Source of the DNA: Hormiphora californensis
Taxonomy: Eukaryota > Ctenophora > Tentaculata > Cydippida > Pleurobrachiidae
Reading direction: 5' to 3'
Length of the DNA: 64,000 nucleotides
Assembly: GCA_020137815.1 (NCBI GenBank)
Contig: CM035362.1
Coordinates: forward strand, 3,842,476 to 3,906,475
In this document: positions 20,201 through 31,485 of the stretch, piece by piece
Layout: every line of letters starts with the position of its first letter
How positions within the stretch are numbered: the stretch's first letter is position 1
Notes under the pieces: model-generated
What the model was told of the DNA's origin: nothing
The model's database searches: none
Seen by the model: only the letters and a program-made list of their open reading frames with translations
Program-made: the position numbers and the translations under genes

Positions 20201-23200
20201 TTCTTATTTTTAATTTAACTAATTAATTATAAGTAATTAAAATTTTGCCCCTGCACCATCTTTCCCCTGCACCGCTGATTTCGACCCCCTGCACATTTCC
20301 TGAAAATCATTTTCAAAATGGTATATTTTCTGTTCTGCTATAAATAACGACCTAACATTTTGTAGTAATGTAGTTCATGCATATAGAAAGATCGACAAAA
20401 AGTGGGAATAGTCAAAATTAATTATCCAATTAATTATAAGCAATTAAAATTTTGCCCCTGCACATTTTGCCCCTGTACATTTGCGGCAAATGTTGCCCCT
20501 GCACATTTTTGGTAAATTTGATATTCGAACTGTGGCCACACCGTTTGATATTTCGAAATGAGACTTTGCATGCATGTTCTAGTGGTATAACTACGAGTCA
20601 TAAAAGAGCCAGATTTCTGATTTTTTAATTAATTAATTAATTATAAGTAATTAAAACTTTTGCCCCTGCACAATTTTGTTTGCCCCTGCACAATTTTTGC
20701 AACTTTGATATTCAAACTGTGGCCACACCGTTTGAAATTTCGAAATGAAACTTTGTATGTATGTTCTAGTAGTATAAATACGAGTCATAACGGAGCCGGA
20801 TTTTTGATTTTCTAATTAATTAATTAATAATAATCAATTAAAACTTTTGCCCCTGCACAGTTTTGGCAAATTTGATATTCAAACTTTGAGCCTTTGTGAA
20901 AGTTTCATACAGATGCTGGCGATAGACTCGATAGAGTTCGATTAATTTACTATCACATCGGTGTTGGTTACCATAGTAACCAGGGAATTCGTTGTAAAAT
21001 AGTCCTTTCTTGCTATAAACTCGGCATTTAGATCAAATTTGAGCACCTCTAAAACAAATAAGAGCATTAACTTAATTAATGATTAATTAACGTGGTGAGA
21101 TACAAAATTGATTTTATTCTACTCGCACTAATGCAAGGGCATTTCACAGTTTGGTGCCGCTATTTTTGTCTCTATTTTTAATAGGATTTTGGGATTAGAC
21201 TGAAAGTATGGGATCATTTGAGAAGTAGTGAAGATTTAAAATATGTTAGCAACTTGCCGGTTCGACAAACTAAACCCCTATAATTCCAACTTCGGGTCGG
21301 ACGAGGGGAAGCTTGCCTTTTGCGATCATAAAGGGTACTTGTTGGAAAGTGCTGGGGGTGTGCTGGGGTGTGTGGGATGTGTAGTAACCCCTAACAAGAA
21401 GTGTACTATATCATGCATGTCCAAGAGAGCTGAGTACTTTGTATTGTACTTTGTATTGTACTTTGTATTGTACTTTGTATGTATAGAGGGGCTACTATGT
21501 CAGTTTGTACTTTGTATTGTACTTTGTATGTATAGAGGGGCTACTATGTCAGTTTGTACTTTGTATTGTACTTTGTATGTGTAGAGGGGCTACTATGTCA
21601 GTTTGTACTTTGTATTGTACTTTGTATGTGTAGAGGGGCTACTATGTCAGTTTGTACTTTGTATTGTACTTTGTATGTGTAGAGGGGCTACTATGTCAGT
21701 TTGTACTTTGTATTGTACTTTGTATGTGTAGAGGGGCTACTATGTCAGTTTGTACTTTGTATTGTACTTTGTATGTGTAGAGGGGCTACTATGTCAGTTT
21801 GTACTTTGTATTGTACTTTGTATGTGTAGAGGGGCTACTATGTCAGTTTGTACTTTGTATTGTACTTTGTATGTATAGAGGGGCTACTATGTCAGTTTGT
21901 ACTTTGTATTGTACTTTGTATGTGTAGAGGGGCTACTATGTCAGTTTGTACTTTGTATTGTACTTTGTATGTGTAGAGGGGCTACTATGTCAGTTTGTAC
22001 TTTGTATTGTACTTTGTATGTATAGAGGGGCTACTATGTCAGTTTGTACTTTGTATTGTACTTTGTATGTATCCCCCTCCCCAGCTGTACTGTATAGCCC
22101 CTAACAAGTGTGTAGGTGATACATGTCCGAGAGGGCTTTTCATTGCTTCAGGGGTTTCATGACATGCACACCTTTTTTAATGGAATCTGGCACCCTAGCT
22201 GCCATTAGGCCATTTACATCTCTCCACCACCTAATTAGACCATATTGTTTCTCACTGTATGCCCCCTCTTGTCTCTCGGGTACCCCTTCTGTCTCTTAGC
22301 TCTTGGGTACCCCTTCTTCTGTTTCTTGGTATAACGCACGTAGTTGGCGTTGATAAGTAGATTAGGGATTCCCATGCACACGAGTTAGGGATGATCAATT
22401 GAAAAAATGGACTGAAACGTAGATTCACGCCCATGACAACTCAAACAACAAACCACCCAATAAATCTAACATCTTTTCCTCCCTCAGTTAAAGAATTTGC
22501 CCCACTAACATCCTTTTCCCTTCCTCAGTTAAAGAGTTTGCCCCGCTAACATCCTTTTCCCTCCCTCAGTTAAAGAATTTGCCCCACTAACATCCTTTTG
22601 ACCCTCAGTTAAAGAATTTGCCCCGCTAACATCCTTTTCCCTTCCTCAGTTAAAGAGTTTGCCCCACTAACATCCTTTTCCCTCCCTCAGTTAAAGAGTT
22701 TGCCCCACTAACATCCTTTTCCGACCCTCAGTTAAAGAGTTTGCCCCACTAACATCCTTTTCCCTCCCTCAGTTAAAGAGTTTGCCCCACTAACATCCTT
22801 TTCCCTCCCTCAGTTAAAGAGTTTGCCCCACTCATATCCCTTGGTTGTGGCGATAAAACTGATCTAGAACAGACATCACTTGTTGACAATTCCCCCGATA
22901 AACAATCATCCACTCCCTCACTTCGAACTGCTGCGGAGCAACTCCTTGCAGATATTATGACGTCAGATGAGGAGGGTGGGGAGGAGGGTGGGGAGAGAAA
23001 CGGAGGAGGGGCGGAGGAACAACACTTTCTAAAATACAAACTACCAACCTCTGTAAAATCTCCGGGAACGGAGTTTAGGTGTAGTAAGTGTTTGAGTAAG
23101 TTTGTTTCCAAAGGGACACTGAAACGGCACAAAACAATTTGCATGGCCCCTGAAAAAGCGAACATTACGTCATCCTCTGACGACAGCGGTGCGGAAAATA

Positions 23201-25962
23201 CCCCCTCGGAATACTCCAGCTTCCTTCCTCTGAAGTGTAATGATTGTAAGAAGAGGTTTGCAACAGAAAGCAACTTGAACCGTCATATGAAGCTGTCCAG
23301 AAGATGCGGGAAGGGGGAGAGTGAGGGGGAGTCGTGTGAAAGGGAGGTTAGGAAGTTGCTGTCTACATCCCTTCCTGCTTACCTGCCCACCCAGCAACCC
23401 ACTACTACTACTACTGCTGGGGATGGGGATGAGTCTCCTACATCGCAGATATCTTGTACATTCTGTGGGTCTGAGTTCGCGTCAGAAAAAACGTATAACG
23501 TTCACATCAGGAAGTTTAGATGTAAGAGGAGGTGCAAGATATGTGACTTCACGTCAGGTAAATAGTAGGAACCGACCGACGACAACCAATCAGAACTCGT
23601 TATTTAGGTCAAGTGACTGGTTATCCGCCAATCAGGGACCAGTATTTCCTGATTCGGTCGGTTCCTGGTTAGAACATCGTCAGATCATTCGACAAAGAAG
23701 ATCAAAGACAAAACTGAATGTAAAAAGAGAAATTTCAGATTACTTTGATCTTCCTCCTCTGCTGTGTCGAATAGTGTCAAATGTGTGCTTGTTTTATCGG
23801 TAGAGTGTAGATCGATGTTCTCTCTATCTCTCTCTGTCCCTCTCTCTCTCTCTCTCTCCCTCTCTCTCTCTCCACCCCAATCTCTCTAATTCCCCCACTC
23901 TCCCCCAGGTCAAAGTATCTTTGTCCACAACCAACTAACCCCACTCCCCCGAGTTCTAACTAACCCCACTCTCTCCCCTGCAGGTCAGAGTATCTTTGTC
24001 CATAACCAACTAACCCCACTCCCCCGAGTTCTAACTAACCCCACTCTCTCCCCTGCAGGTCAGAGTATCTTTGTCCATAACCAACTAACCCCACTCCCCC
24101 GAGTTCTAACTAACCCCACTCTCTCCCCTGCAGGTCAGAGTATCTTTGTCCATAACCAACTAACCCCGCTCCCCCGAGTTCTAACTAACCCCACTCTCTC
24201 CCCTGCAGGTCAGAGTATCTTTGTCCATAACCAACTAACCCCGCTCCCCCGAGTTCTAACTAACCCCACTCTCTCCCCTGCAGGTCAGAGTATCTTTGTC
24301 CATAATCAACTAACCCCACTCCCCCGAGTTCTAACTAACCCCACTCTCTCCCCTGCAGGTCAGAGTATCTTTGTCCATAACCAACTAACCCCGCTCCCCC
24401 GAGTTCTAACTAACCCCACTCTCTCCCCTGCAGGTCAAAGTATCTTTGTCCATAACCAACTAACCCCGCTCCCCCGAGTTCTAACTAACCCCACTCTCTC
24501 CCCTGCAGGTCAGAGTATCTTTGTCCATAACCAACTAACCCCGCTCCCCCGAGTTCTAACTAACCCCACTCTCTCCCCTGCAGGTCAGAGTATCTTTGTC
24601 CATAATCAACTAACTCCACTCCCCCGAGTTCTAACTAACCCCACTCTCTCCCCTGCAGGTCAGAGTATCTTTGTCCATAACCAACTAACCCCGCTCCCCC
24701 GAGTTCTAACTAACCCCACTCTCTCCCCTGCAGGTCAGAGTATCTTTGTCCATAACCAACTAACCCCGCTCCCCCGAGTTCTAACTAACCCCACTCTCTC
24801 CCCTGCAGGTCAGAGTATCTTTGTCCATAACCAACTAACCCCGCTCCCCCGAGTTCTAACTATTCCCACTCTCTCCCCTGCAGGTCAGAGTATCTTTGTC
24901 CATAATCAACTAACCCCACTCCCCCGAGTTCTAACTAACCCCACTCTCTCCCCTGCAGGTCAGAGTATCTTTGTCCACAACCAACTAACCCCACTCCCCC
25001 GAGTTCTAACTAACCCCACTCTCTCCCCTGCAGGTCAGAGTATCTTTGTCCATAACCAACTAACCCCACTCCCCCGAGTTCTAACTAACCCCACTCTCTC
25101 CCCTGCAGGTCAGAGTATCTTTGTCCACAACCAACTAACCCCACTCCCCCGAGTTCTAACAAACCCCTCTCTCCCCCAGGTCAAAGTATCTTTGTCCACA
25201 ACCAACTAACCCCACTCCCCCCGAGTTCTAACTAACCCCTCTCTCTCCCCTGCAGGTCAGAGTATCTTTGTCCACAACCATATGGTCCGAGAGCACGGTC
25301 TAACAGACAGTGTGGATGATATTGAAAACTACAACAAGTCCCTCTTCCTCGAGCATTTCAACCTGAAAAACGTGGGAAGTACCGTCCCCGATGCAGACCT
25401 CCCCTCGGAGTACCATTGCACAGTGTACGAATGTGTGTTTTCAACGCTACACAAGGGCGGTCTCAACACCCACATCCGTTACCATACCGCCCAGATAGCT
25501 GCTAACAGTCAGGCGTTCCGGAGTTGCCAAAAGTGTTGTAAAATTGGGATTCCGCTGGAGGTGTTCGGAGCCCACCGGTGTGATGATGTGAAGAGTAATG
25601 AGAACTCATCAGCCGTGGAGAATGTGACGTCATCACCAGCACCAGCAGTGACGTCACCAACTGCAACAGAAAAGGAGAAAGTATCAACAACGCCTGTTAA
25701 AATTAGCTCTACCAAACTTTCCCTCTCTCTAAAACGGAAATCCGTATCTTCCTCAGTAGTAAAACTGAGTCGACCCATCGGAAGTAGCAGTAGGCCGAGT
25801 ATTCCTCCCTCAAAAGCGGCTCAGATGCAGAGTATAAGGCTGGATCTGGGTGGTGGAAAGGTGAAATACAAATGCAAACACTGCGATTTTATAGCGGAGA
25901 CTAATCAGTCCATTGCGGGTCATATGAACACACATAGGGCTAAGAAACCCAAATTACAGTGA
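17293..25962 (+). CDS. C2H2 zinc-finger protein A (531 aa), paralog of the gene at 29671-35830
   Basis: Exons 17293-17437, 22814-23557 and 25256-25962, all joined in phase 1. Residues 1-48 form a conserved N-terminal module (SIPV..., then KSDADFLIFLLNSS) shared with zinc-finger protein B. Exon 2 starts VKEF, also shared. An acidic, Gly/Glu-rich linker (about 98-125) precedes fingers of C-x2-C / H-x3-C or H type at about 138-158 (CSKCLSKF...HKTIC), 190-213 and 262-284. Another finger (CKICDFTSG...HNHMVREH, from about 289) is split by intron 2, and further ones lie in exon 3, the last being CKHCDFIAETNQSIAGHMNTH-like before the stop (limited here to its pattern). A Ser/Thr-rich linker lies between. 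The ATG is 10 nt after TTACAG. It is probably a nuclear DNA- or RNA-binding protein; targets unknown. Confidence 0.85.
17446..17533 (-). mobile_element. hAT-like MITE, degenerate copy
   Basis: Reverse-oriented copy (starting AATCGACCGAC and ending CAGTATTTCC), beginning 8 nt after the donor of zinc-finger gene A exon 1. One end is missing. Confidence 0.8.
17590..17797. mobile_element. pogo-like MITE remnants
   Basis: Pieces with AATTGGGGTCGAATACTGTT, CCGTTAAATCGGGGTGCCG and GGGGTCCGACTA, then another half copy (TTGAACCCTGATTTACCGG) at about 17771-17790. The region is broken by G- and T-runs. Confidence 0.65.
17880..20930. repeat. Block of diverged long repeats (GCCCCTGCA and TAATTAATTAATTATAAG family)
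   Basis: Units recur on both halves. One contains GTGGCCACA...TTTGATATTTCGAAATGA..., CTTTGTA-GCATGTTCTAG and TAACTACGAGTCATAA, followed by TTAATTAATTATAAG and GCCCCTGCAC. The other contains ATCTGCTTGAAATATCGACT and TTTGTAGGAATG. A GTGCCGGCAGGCACCTCCGA segment occurs twice at 17890 and 17995. G-runs followed by CAAATTTCAGGCAGCGATTG mark two similar starts at about 18120 and 19672. No gene is seen; it fills intron 1 of zinc-finger gene A. Confidence 0.75.
21425..22072 (+). repeat. 49-bp minisatellite
   Basis: About twelve near-perfect copies of a 49-bp unit with TGTAGAGGGGCTACTATGTC and TTTGTATTGTACTTTGTATG, in intron 1 of zinc-finger gene A. Confidence 0.92.
22470..22832 (+). repeat. ~41-bp tandem array repeating the acceptor and start of exon 2
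   Basis: Nine consecutive copies of CCTCAG-TTAAAGAGTTTGCC plus CCACTAACATCCTTTTCC. Each has a pyrimidine tract, the AG and the first 19 nt of exon 2 of zinc-finger gene A. The ninth copy (AG at 22812-22813) continues into the exon. As the unit length is not a multiple of three, use of an earlier acceptor reaches a TAA in the next unit. Confidence 0.93.
23566..23667 (-). mobile_element. hAT-like MITE
   Basis: Reverse-oriented copy with both ends (TAGGAACCGACCGA...TCGGTCGGTTCCTG) and a short internal deletion, starting 8 nt after the donor of zinc-finger gene A exon 2. Confidence 0.88.
23906..25255 (+). repeat. 75-bp tandem array of complete 3' splice sites before exon 3
   Basis: Eighteen units (sixteen of 75 bp, then 71 and 76 bp) give 19 acceptors. 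Each unit has CTAACTAACC (branch-point-like), CCACTCTCTCCCCTGCAG, then GTCAGAGTATCTTTGTCCA, the start of exon 3 of zinc-finger gene A. The last acceptor (25254-25255) leads into the exon. From the first acceptor the frame stays open for the sixteen 75-bp units, as 25-residue repeats beginning GQSIFVHNQL, but the 71-bp unit shifts it into a TAA. Confidence 0.95.
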
Positions 25963-26154
25963 ATACGCAGGGAATTCAGAGGATATTATCTGGGTATAAA
26001 TATATCTGAGTGACTGGAATCAGACAATATATAACATATACCTGAGTCCTGAGTAGGTATAGATAGATCAGTCTGAGTGGCTTTGTCTCCGATTTGCAGG
26101 GAGGTCAGAAGATTTTTGTGTGTCTGTGCTTATATATCCGAGTTGTTGAAGGAT

Positions 26155-26265
26155 TGGTTTGTTTGTTTGTTTGTTTGTTTGTTTGTTTGTTTGTTTGTTT
26201 GTTTGTTTGTTTGTTTGTTTGTTTGTTTGTTTGTTTGTTTTGTTTGTTTGTTTGTTTGTTTTGTG
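26155..26265 (+). repeat. (GTTT)n microsatellite
   Basis: About 110 bp of GTTT repeats with a couple of extra Ts, just ahead of the homopolymer-rich stretch. Confidence 0.9.
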
Positions 26266-28400
26266 GGGGTTTTTCGGTTTGCTTTTTTCTTTTGGCCCCC
26301 TTTGGGGTTTTCTTTTTTCCCCTTTTTCCCCTTTTTTGGGGGGTTTTTTTCTTTTTCTTCACCCCCCCGGGTTTTTTTTTTCCCCCCCTTTTTATTTTTT
26401 TTTTTTTTTCCCCCCCCCCCCCCTTTTTAAAAAGGGGGTTTTTTTTTTTTTTTTTAAAAAATTTTTTCCATTCATTTTTTTTTAAATTTTTCTCTTTTAA
26501 CTTTTTTTTTTTTTAATTTTTTTAAAAAAAATTTAAAGGGGTTTCCCTTTTTTCCCTTTTTTTTTTCCAATCTCTTTTTTTCCCTCCCCTTCCTCTTTCC
26601 CCTCCCTTTTCCCCCTTTTCCTTTTCCCCCCCCTTTCCCTCCACCCCCCCTTCCCCTTCCCCCTCTCCCCCCTTCCCCCTCTCCTTTCTTTTTTTCCCCC
26701 CCCCCCCCCCTTCTCCTCCCTTGTCCCCCCCCCCCACCCCCAAATTTTGCAACCCCCCCCTGAAAAAACCCCCCCCCTTTTTTCCCCCCCCCCTTTCTCT
26801 CCCTTTTGGGGGGGGGTTCCATTCATTCCCTTTAATCTTTTTTACCCCCCCCCCACTTACCCAACCTTTCGGCTACTTTTTTTAAACCCCTTTTTTCCCC
26901 CCCCACTCTTTCTCCTTTTTTCCTCCCCTTTTTTTTTTTCCCCTCTTCCCCCTCTCTTTTTTCGGGGTCCACCCTCTTTTTCCCCCAAAAACCCCCCTTT
27001 TTTTTTTTCCCCCCCCAAACCCCTTTTTGTTTTTTTTCCTTTTTTTTTTTTTGGGTCCCCTTTTGGGGGAAAGGAAGGGGGTTTCCTTTTTAAAAATTTT
27101 TTTAAAATTTTTTTGGGGGGGTTTTTTGGGGGGTTTTTTTTTAAAAAAGTTTTTTTTCCCCTTTTTTTTTTTTGGGTTTTAAAATTTTTTAAAAAAATTA
27201 TAAAACCCCCTTTTCTTCAGTTTGTTTTTTGGAATTGAATTCGTATCGGGATTATCACCGGGGATTGGCAGCTGAAAAAAAACGTTGCATTTTATAAAGA
27301 AAAAAAAAGATTTCTTAACTAATTTGAGAGATTGATGGTATTCTAAACCGTTTGGTTGGCTTATTTGTTTTTTACGGTTTATACCTTCTTTGTGATACCT
27401 GTTAAAAAATTTTTCATTCAAGTTTAAATTTCCTCCCCTTTCCCCTTCCCCCCCCCTTTTTCCCCCTCTCCCTCCCTTCCCCTTTTCCTCTCTTTCCCCC
27501 TTTTCTTTCTTTTTCGCTCTCCCTCTTTTTTCTCCTTTCCCCTCTCTCCCCCCTTTTTCTTTTTCCCCTCCTCCCCCCCTTCTCGGGGGCTTTCCCTTCC
27601 TGCTCCCTCTTGTCCCCCATATTTCCGGGGGAAAAGGGGGGGGGGGAATGGGGCCCCCTTCCTTTGGTTTCCCTGCCTTTCCCCCTCCCCCCCCTCCCCC
27701 CTTTTTCCCTTTTTTTCCCCCCCTTTTTGGGGGGGGGGGGTTTTTGGGGGAGGGGGGGGAAAAGGGGGGGGGGGGGGGGGGGGAAAAAACCCCCCCCCCC
27801 CCCCCTTGGGGGGGTTTTTTTTTTCCCCCCCCCCCCCCTTTTTCCCCCCTGGGGTGGGAGGGGGGCTCAGGGCCGGCGGGGGTTTTTTGTGGGGTGGGTT
27901 GTCCTTTCCTTTTTTGGGGTTTTTTTTTGGGGGAAATTTTTTTTTTTTTTTTTCCCTTTTTTTTTTTTTTTTTTTTCTTTTGGGGGGGGGCCCCCCCGGG
28001 GGGAGGGGGGGGGGGGGGGGGTTTTTTTCCCCTTTGTTTGGGAAAGGGGGGGAAATTTAAAAAAAAGGGGGGGGAAAGGGGGGGGGTTTTTTTTTTTTTT
28101 CCCCCCCCCCTTCCCCTTTTTTTTCCCTTTCCCCCCCCTTTTTCCCCTTTTCCCAAATTTTCCCCCCTTTGGCCCCCCGGCCCCTTCCTTTCCCCCCCCA
28201 AAGGGCCCCCCTTTTATCCTTTCCACCTTTTCCCCCCCCCTTTTTTTTTTTTCCCCCCCCCTTTTCCCCTTTTTCCCCCCCCTTTTTCCTTTTTTTCCCC
28301 CGGGCCCTTTTCCCCTTTATTTTTTTGAGTTTTTTCCAAAAATTTTTCCCCGTTTTTCCCCCCCCCCTCTTTTTTTGGCCCCCTCCTCTCCTCCATACCG
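26266..28400. other. Homopolymer-rich low-quality stretch, probably not true sequence
   Basis: About 2 kb made mostly of runs of 3-20 identical bases (T, C, G blocks), unlike anything else in the window. Only about 27200-27420 reads like normal DNA. Long open frames on both strands here are Pro/Phe/Gly/Lys runs caused by composition. It looks like unpolished or noisy read sequence after the GTTT repeat. Confidence 0.8.
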
Positions 28401-28440
28401 TGGGCCCCCTTGGTAGGTAATTAACTCTCCCCATCCATCC

Positions 28441-28534
28441 ATCCCCTCTCTCTCTCTCTCTCTCTCTCTCTCCCCCTCTCTCTCTCTCTCTCTCTCTCTC
28501 CCCTCTCTCCCCCTCTCTCTCTCTCTCTCTCTCT
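28441..28534. repeat. CT microsatellite
   Basis: (CT)n with CCCC interruptions. The sequence from here to 29100 shows a repeated CTTGTGAGCTCGGTTT motif (28643 and about 28886) but no gene. Confidence 0.85.
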
Positions 28535-29104
28535 GGCTCTGTGTCCTGCGTGTAATATGGTAGATCTCTGAGAGGCCATGTTGTAGCAGTGGCATGGATA
28601 TAGCTCACTGTATGTGTGTCGCATGTTCTTCTCCAACTCTACTTGTGAGCTCGGTTTCTTCTTTGTCAAACAAAAAAAACGTTGAAGACGACTGACTGTA
28701 CAGTTCAGTCGAAATTGCTCCTGATTTTAGCCAAATCGTAATTTGGTGTTGTTTTACAATTTGATTTTGGTGCTGTTTGACTACGGGTTTTGTTCATCCT
28801 TTTGAATTCTAAGAGGGCGTTTCTCTCGTGTGTGTCGCATGTCCTGGATGTGTAGTTCTCTACTTGTTTGACACTGTGTGTCCGCGCTACTTGTGAGCTC
28901 GGTTTTTTCTTTGTCCAAAGTGTTTGATTGTGAGTCACTGACACAATGTCAGTGTGTGTTTTGATGTGATTTGATGTTGTTTGACTCTTCGACACTTTTG
29001 GTGTTGTTTGACTTTTTGTGTGCATTTTGGTGGTGTTTGCCTGTTTGACGACGGGTTGATTTCATCCTTGTTATTTCTAAGAGGGAATTTGGTTGTGTGC
29101 TCTG

Positions 29105-29212
29105 CAGGAACCGACCGAATCAAGAAATACTGGTCCCTGATTGGCTGATAACCAGTCACGTGACCTTAATAACGAGTTCTGATTGGTTGTTTACTTGTTT
29201 CGTCGGATCCTG
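29105..29212 (+). mobile_element. hAT-like MITE with perfect 8-bp target duplication
   Basis: 108 bp with ends CAGGAACCGACCGAA and (slightly mutated) TTCGTCGGATCCTG, flanked by GTGCTCTG at 29097-29104 and 29213-29220. This copy defines the family borders. Confidence 0.93.
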
Positions 29213-29390
29213 GTGCTCTGACCTGACATTGAGTATAGCCAGTTGGGGTATACTGGGGGTATACTCAATGAGTATATATCCCAACTGGCTACTACTTCGG
29301 ACACCCTATATTATGTACCATCAAAAGTCCCATGCCACGATTCCTCAAAACCCCAATTGCATGATAAAATGTATCCACCCCTACCCCCCC

Positions 29391-29690
29391 CCCTCAGATC
29401 ACGGTCTCGATCCCACTCTTAGCCCCCATCTAACTAAGTACACACCTTCTCGATTCCCTCTCCTAATCCAATTTTACAACCCCTTCACCCTTCTATTATA
29501 GGCAGTGCATGATATGGTCTCCATACCCCTCCAGTGACCAGTCTCCTAATATAACCCCTTATCTAACTACCACTAGGCAGTTCATGGTCTCCATTCCACT
29601 CCTAACCCCCGTGTATCTAACTACAACTCTCTTCACCCCTTCCACCTCTGTTATAGGCACTGTGCATGTAATGGTCTCGATTCCCGTTAA
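29391..29690 (+). repeat. Degenerate array of acceptor plus start-codon region, zinc-finger gene B
   Basis: Four loose copies of YAG followed by GCAGTGCAT-like sequence and GGTCTC(G/C)AT: at about 29391, 29501, 29572 and 29651. Each is preceded by pyrimidine-rich sequence, three by TAACTA-type branch points. Only the last continues into the open first exon. Confidence 0.75.
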
Positions 29691-31432
29691 GATTCCCCTA
29701 AATCCCATGGTGGGAGTCCTATACCGGGAATGCAAGGAGGAATGCCGATTTTCCCAAAAATCAGACTCTGATTTTGTTCTCTTTCTCCTCAACTCAGCTG
29801 TACGGATTCTAAGCGTTGGTAAGGACATACCCACTCTTTTCACTACCCCCCGCGGGGCCTATCATTCACGAACACTCATAGTGTCGGCCATCGGGCGATT
29901 AATAGTCCCTAGTCGGTTACCAGGTGTTAGGAGTTAGATCCCCAAAAAGGGCAGTGGGTACTAGCTAAGGGGGCTGGGAAGAATAACCAATCAAGATGAT
30001 ACGTGTATTCCGTCAAAAAGCTGCAATCTAGTTTGGCAAACCCTCGACCTTCGTGGGGCGTGCCGGCAAGGGAGGGGTAACTTGATAATAGGAACCGACC
30101 GAATCAGGAAATACCGGTCCCTGATTGGCTGATAACCAGTCACGTGACCTAAATAACGAGTTCTGATTGGTTGTTTACTTGTTTCGGTCGGTTCCTGCTT
30201 GATTTAAACCAAAAATCTAACCCCCCCAACCCGTTTCAGTAAAAGATTTCTCGCACATTATTGATTCGCCCCAGCAGCAGCATCAACAGCCTTCTACCAT
30301 CGACACCTCGGCCGGCAGTGGTGTTGGGGACACCTCATTAGCTGTGACGTCACTACCCCCTGCACAGATTGAAGAAACACTGCCACCAGGTTAGCTGGTT
30401 CCATTGTAAACAAGGTGGTGTTACAAGTACAGATCTGTACAGTCGGACCCCGATTTATCGGTCCCCGATTTACACTCGAACTCCGATTTACCGGGCCCCG
30501 ATTTACACTCGGACCCCGATTTACCGGGATGCTCAGGGGGAAAGAGGTTTGCCCGATAAATCGGGTTCAAAATCCCATGTTATTCACCTTTAACTCTTTT
30601 CAGTGGCAACTACGGAGACTGTAAGCACTATTGACCTAACAGCAACCACCACCCTTCCCGCCATTATCCCAGTTGCTAAGCCAACTGGGGTTGCCATAGA
30701 AACACCAGTTATTGCTAGCAACGCCGCGACAGAGTCCCCCGTTGTTGGTGTGGTTGCGAGGGAACAAGTGGACCCACCTACACAGGGGTAAGTGGCACGG
30801 TGGTCGAGTCTTGTGGTAGTCTAGGAGACGGAGCAGGATGTATATCTCATATTACTAGAGAACAATGAGAGTAGCCATGGGTGTGATTAGGGCCAAAAAT
30901 AGAGAGGGTGGATGAAAGACTAGATCAGGTCAAGTCTCTATAGAGTGTATTGGGTGAAAGACTAGAGGTCTAGAGAGGGTGGGTGAAAGAGGTCTAGACT
31001 CTAGAGACTGGAGGTCTAGAGTGTATTGGGTGAAAGACTAGAGTCTAGAGAGGGTGGGTGAAAGAGGTCTAGACTCTAGAGACTGGAGGTCTAGAGTGTA
31101 TTGGGTGAAAGACTAGAGGTCTAGAGAGGGTGGGTGAAAGAGGTCTAGACTCTAGAGACTGGAGGTCTAGAGTGTATTGGGTGAAAGACTAGAGGTCTAG
31201 AGAGGGTGGGTGAAAGAGGTCTAGACTCTTAGTCTCTAGACTCAAGAGACTGGAGGTCTAGAGTGTAGTGGGTGAAAGGGGGGGGTATGAGATTCCATGA
31301 GGGTACATATTTAGTCAAACAGCGTCCACGATGGGGTTATTACGGATCTGCTTGATTCGATTACACAAACACCACCCCTCTCTCTCTTTCTTTCTCTCTC
31401 TTTCTTTCTCTATCTTTCTCTATCTCTCTTTG

Positions 31433-31485
<53 letters not shown>

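Noticed and set aside
21425-25255. CRISPR array
   Set aside because: The repeats are directly adjacent tandem units without unique spacers, in an animal-type genome with introns.
26077-28608. Long Pro-, Phe-, Gly- and Lys-rich open frames on both strands
   Set aside because: They arise from homopolymer runs in sequence that is probably erroneous.
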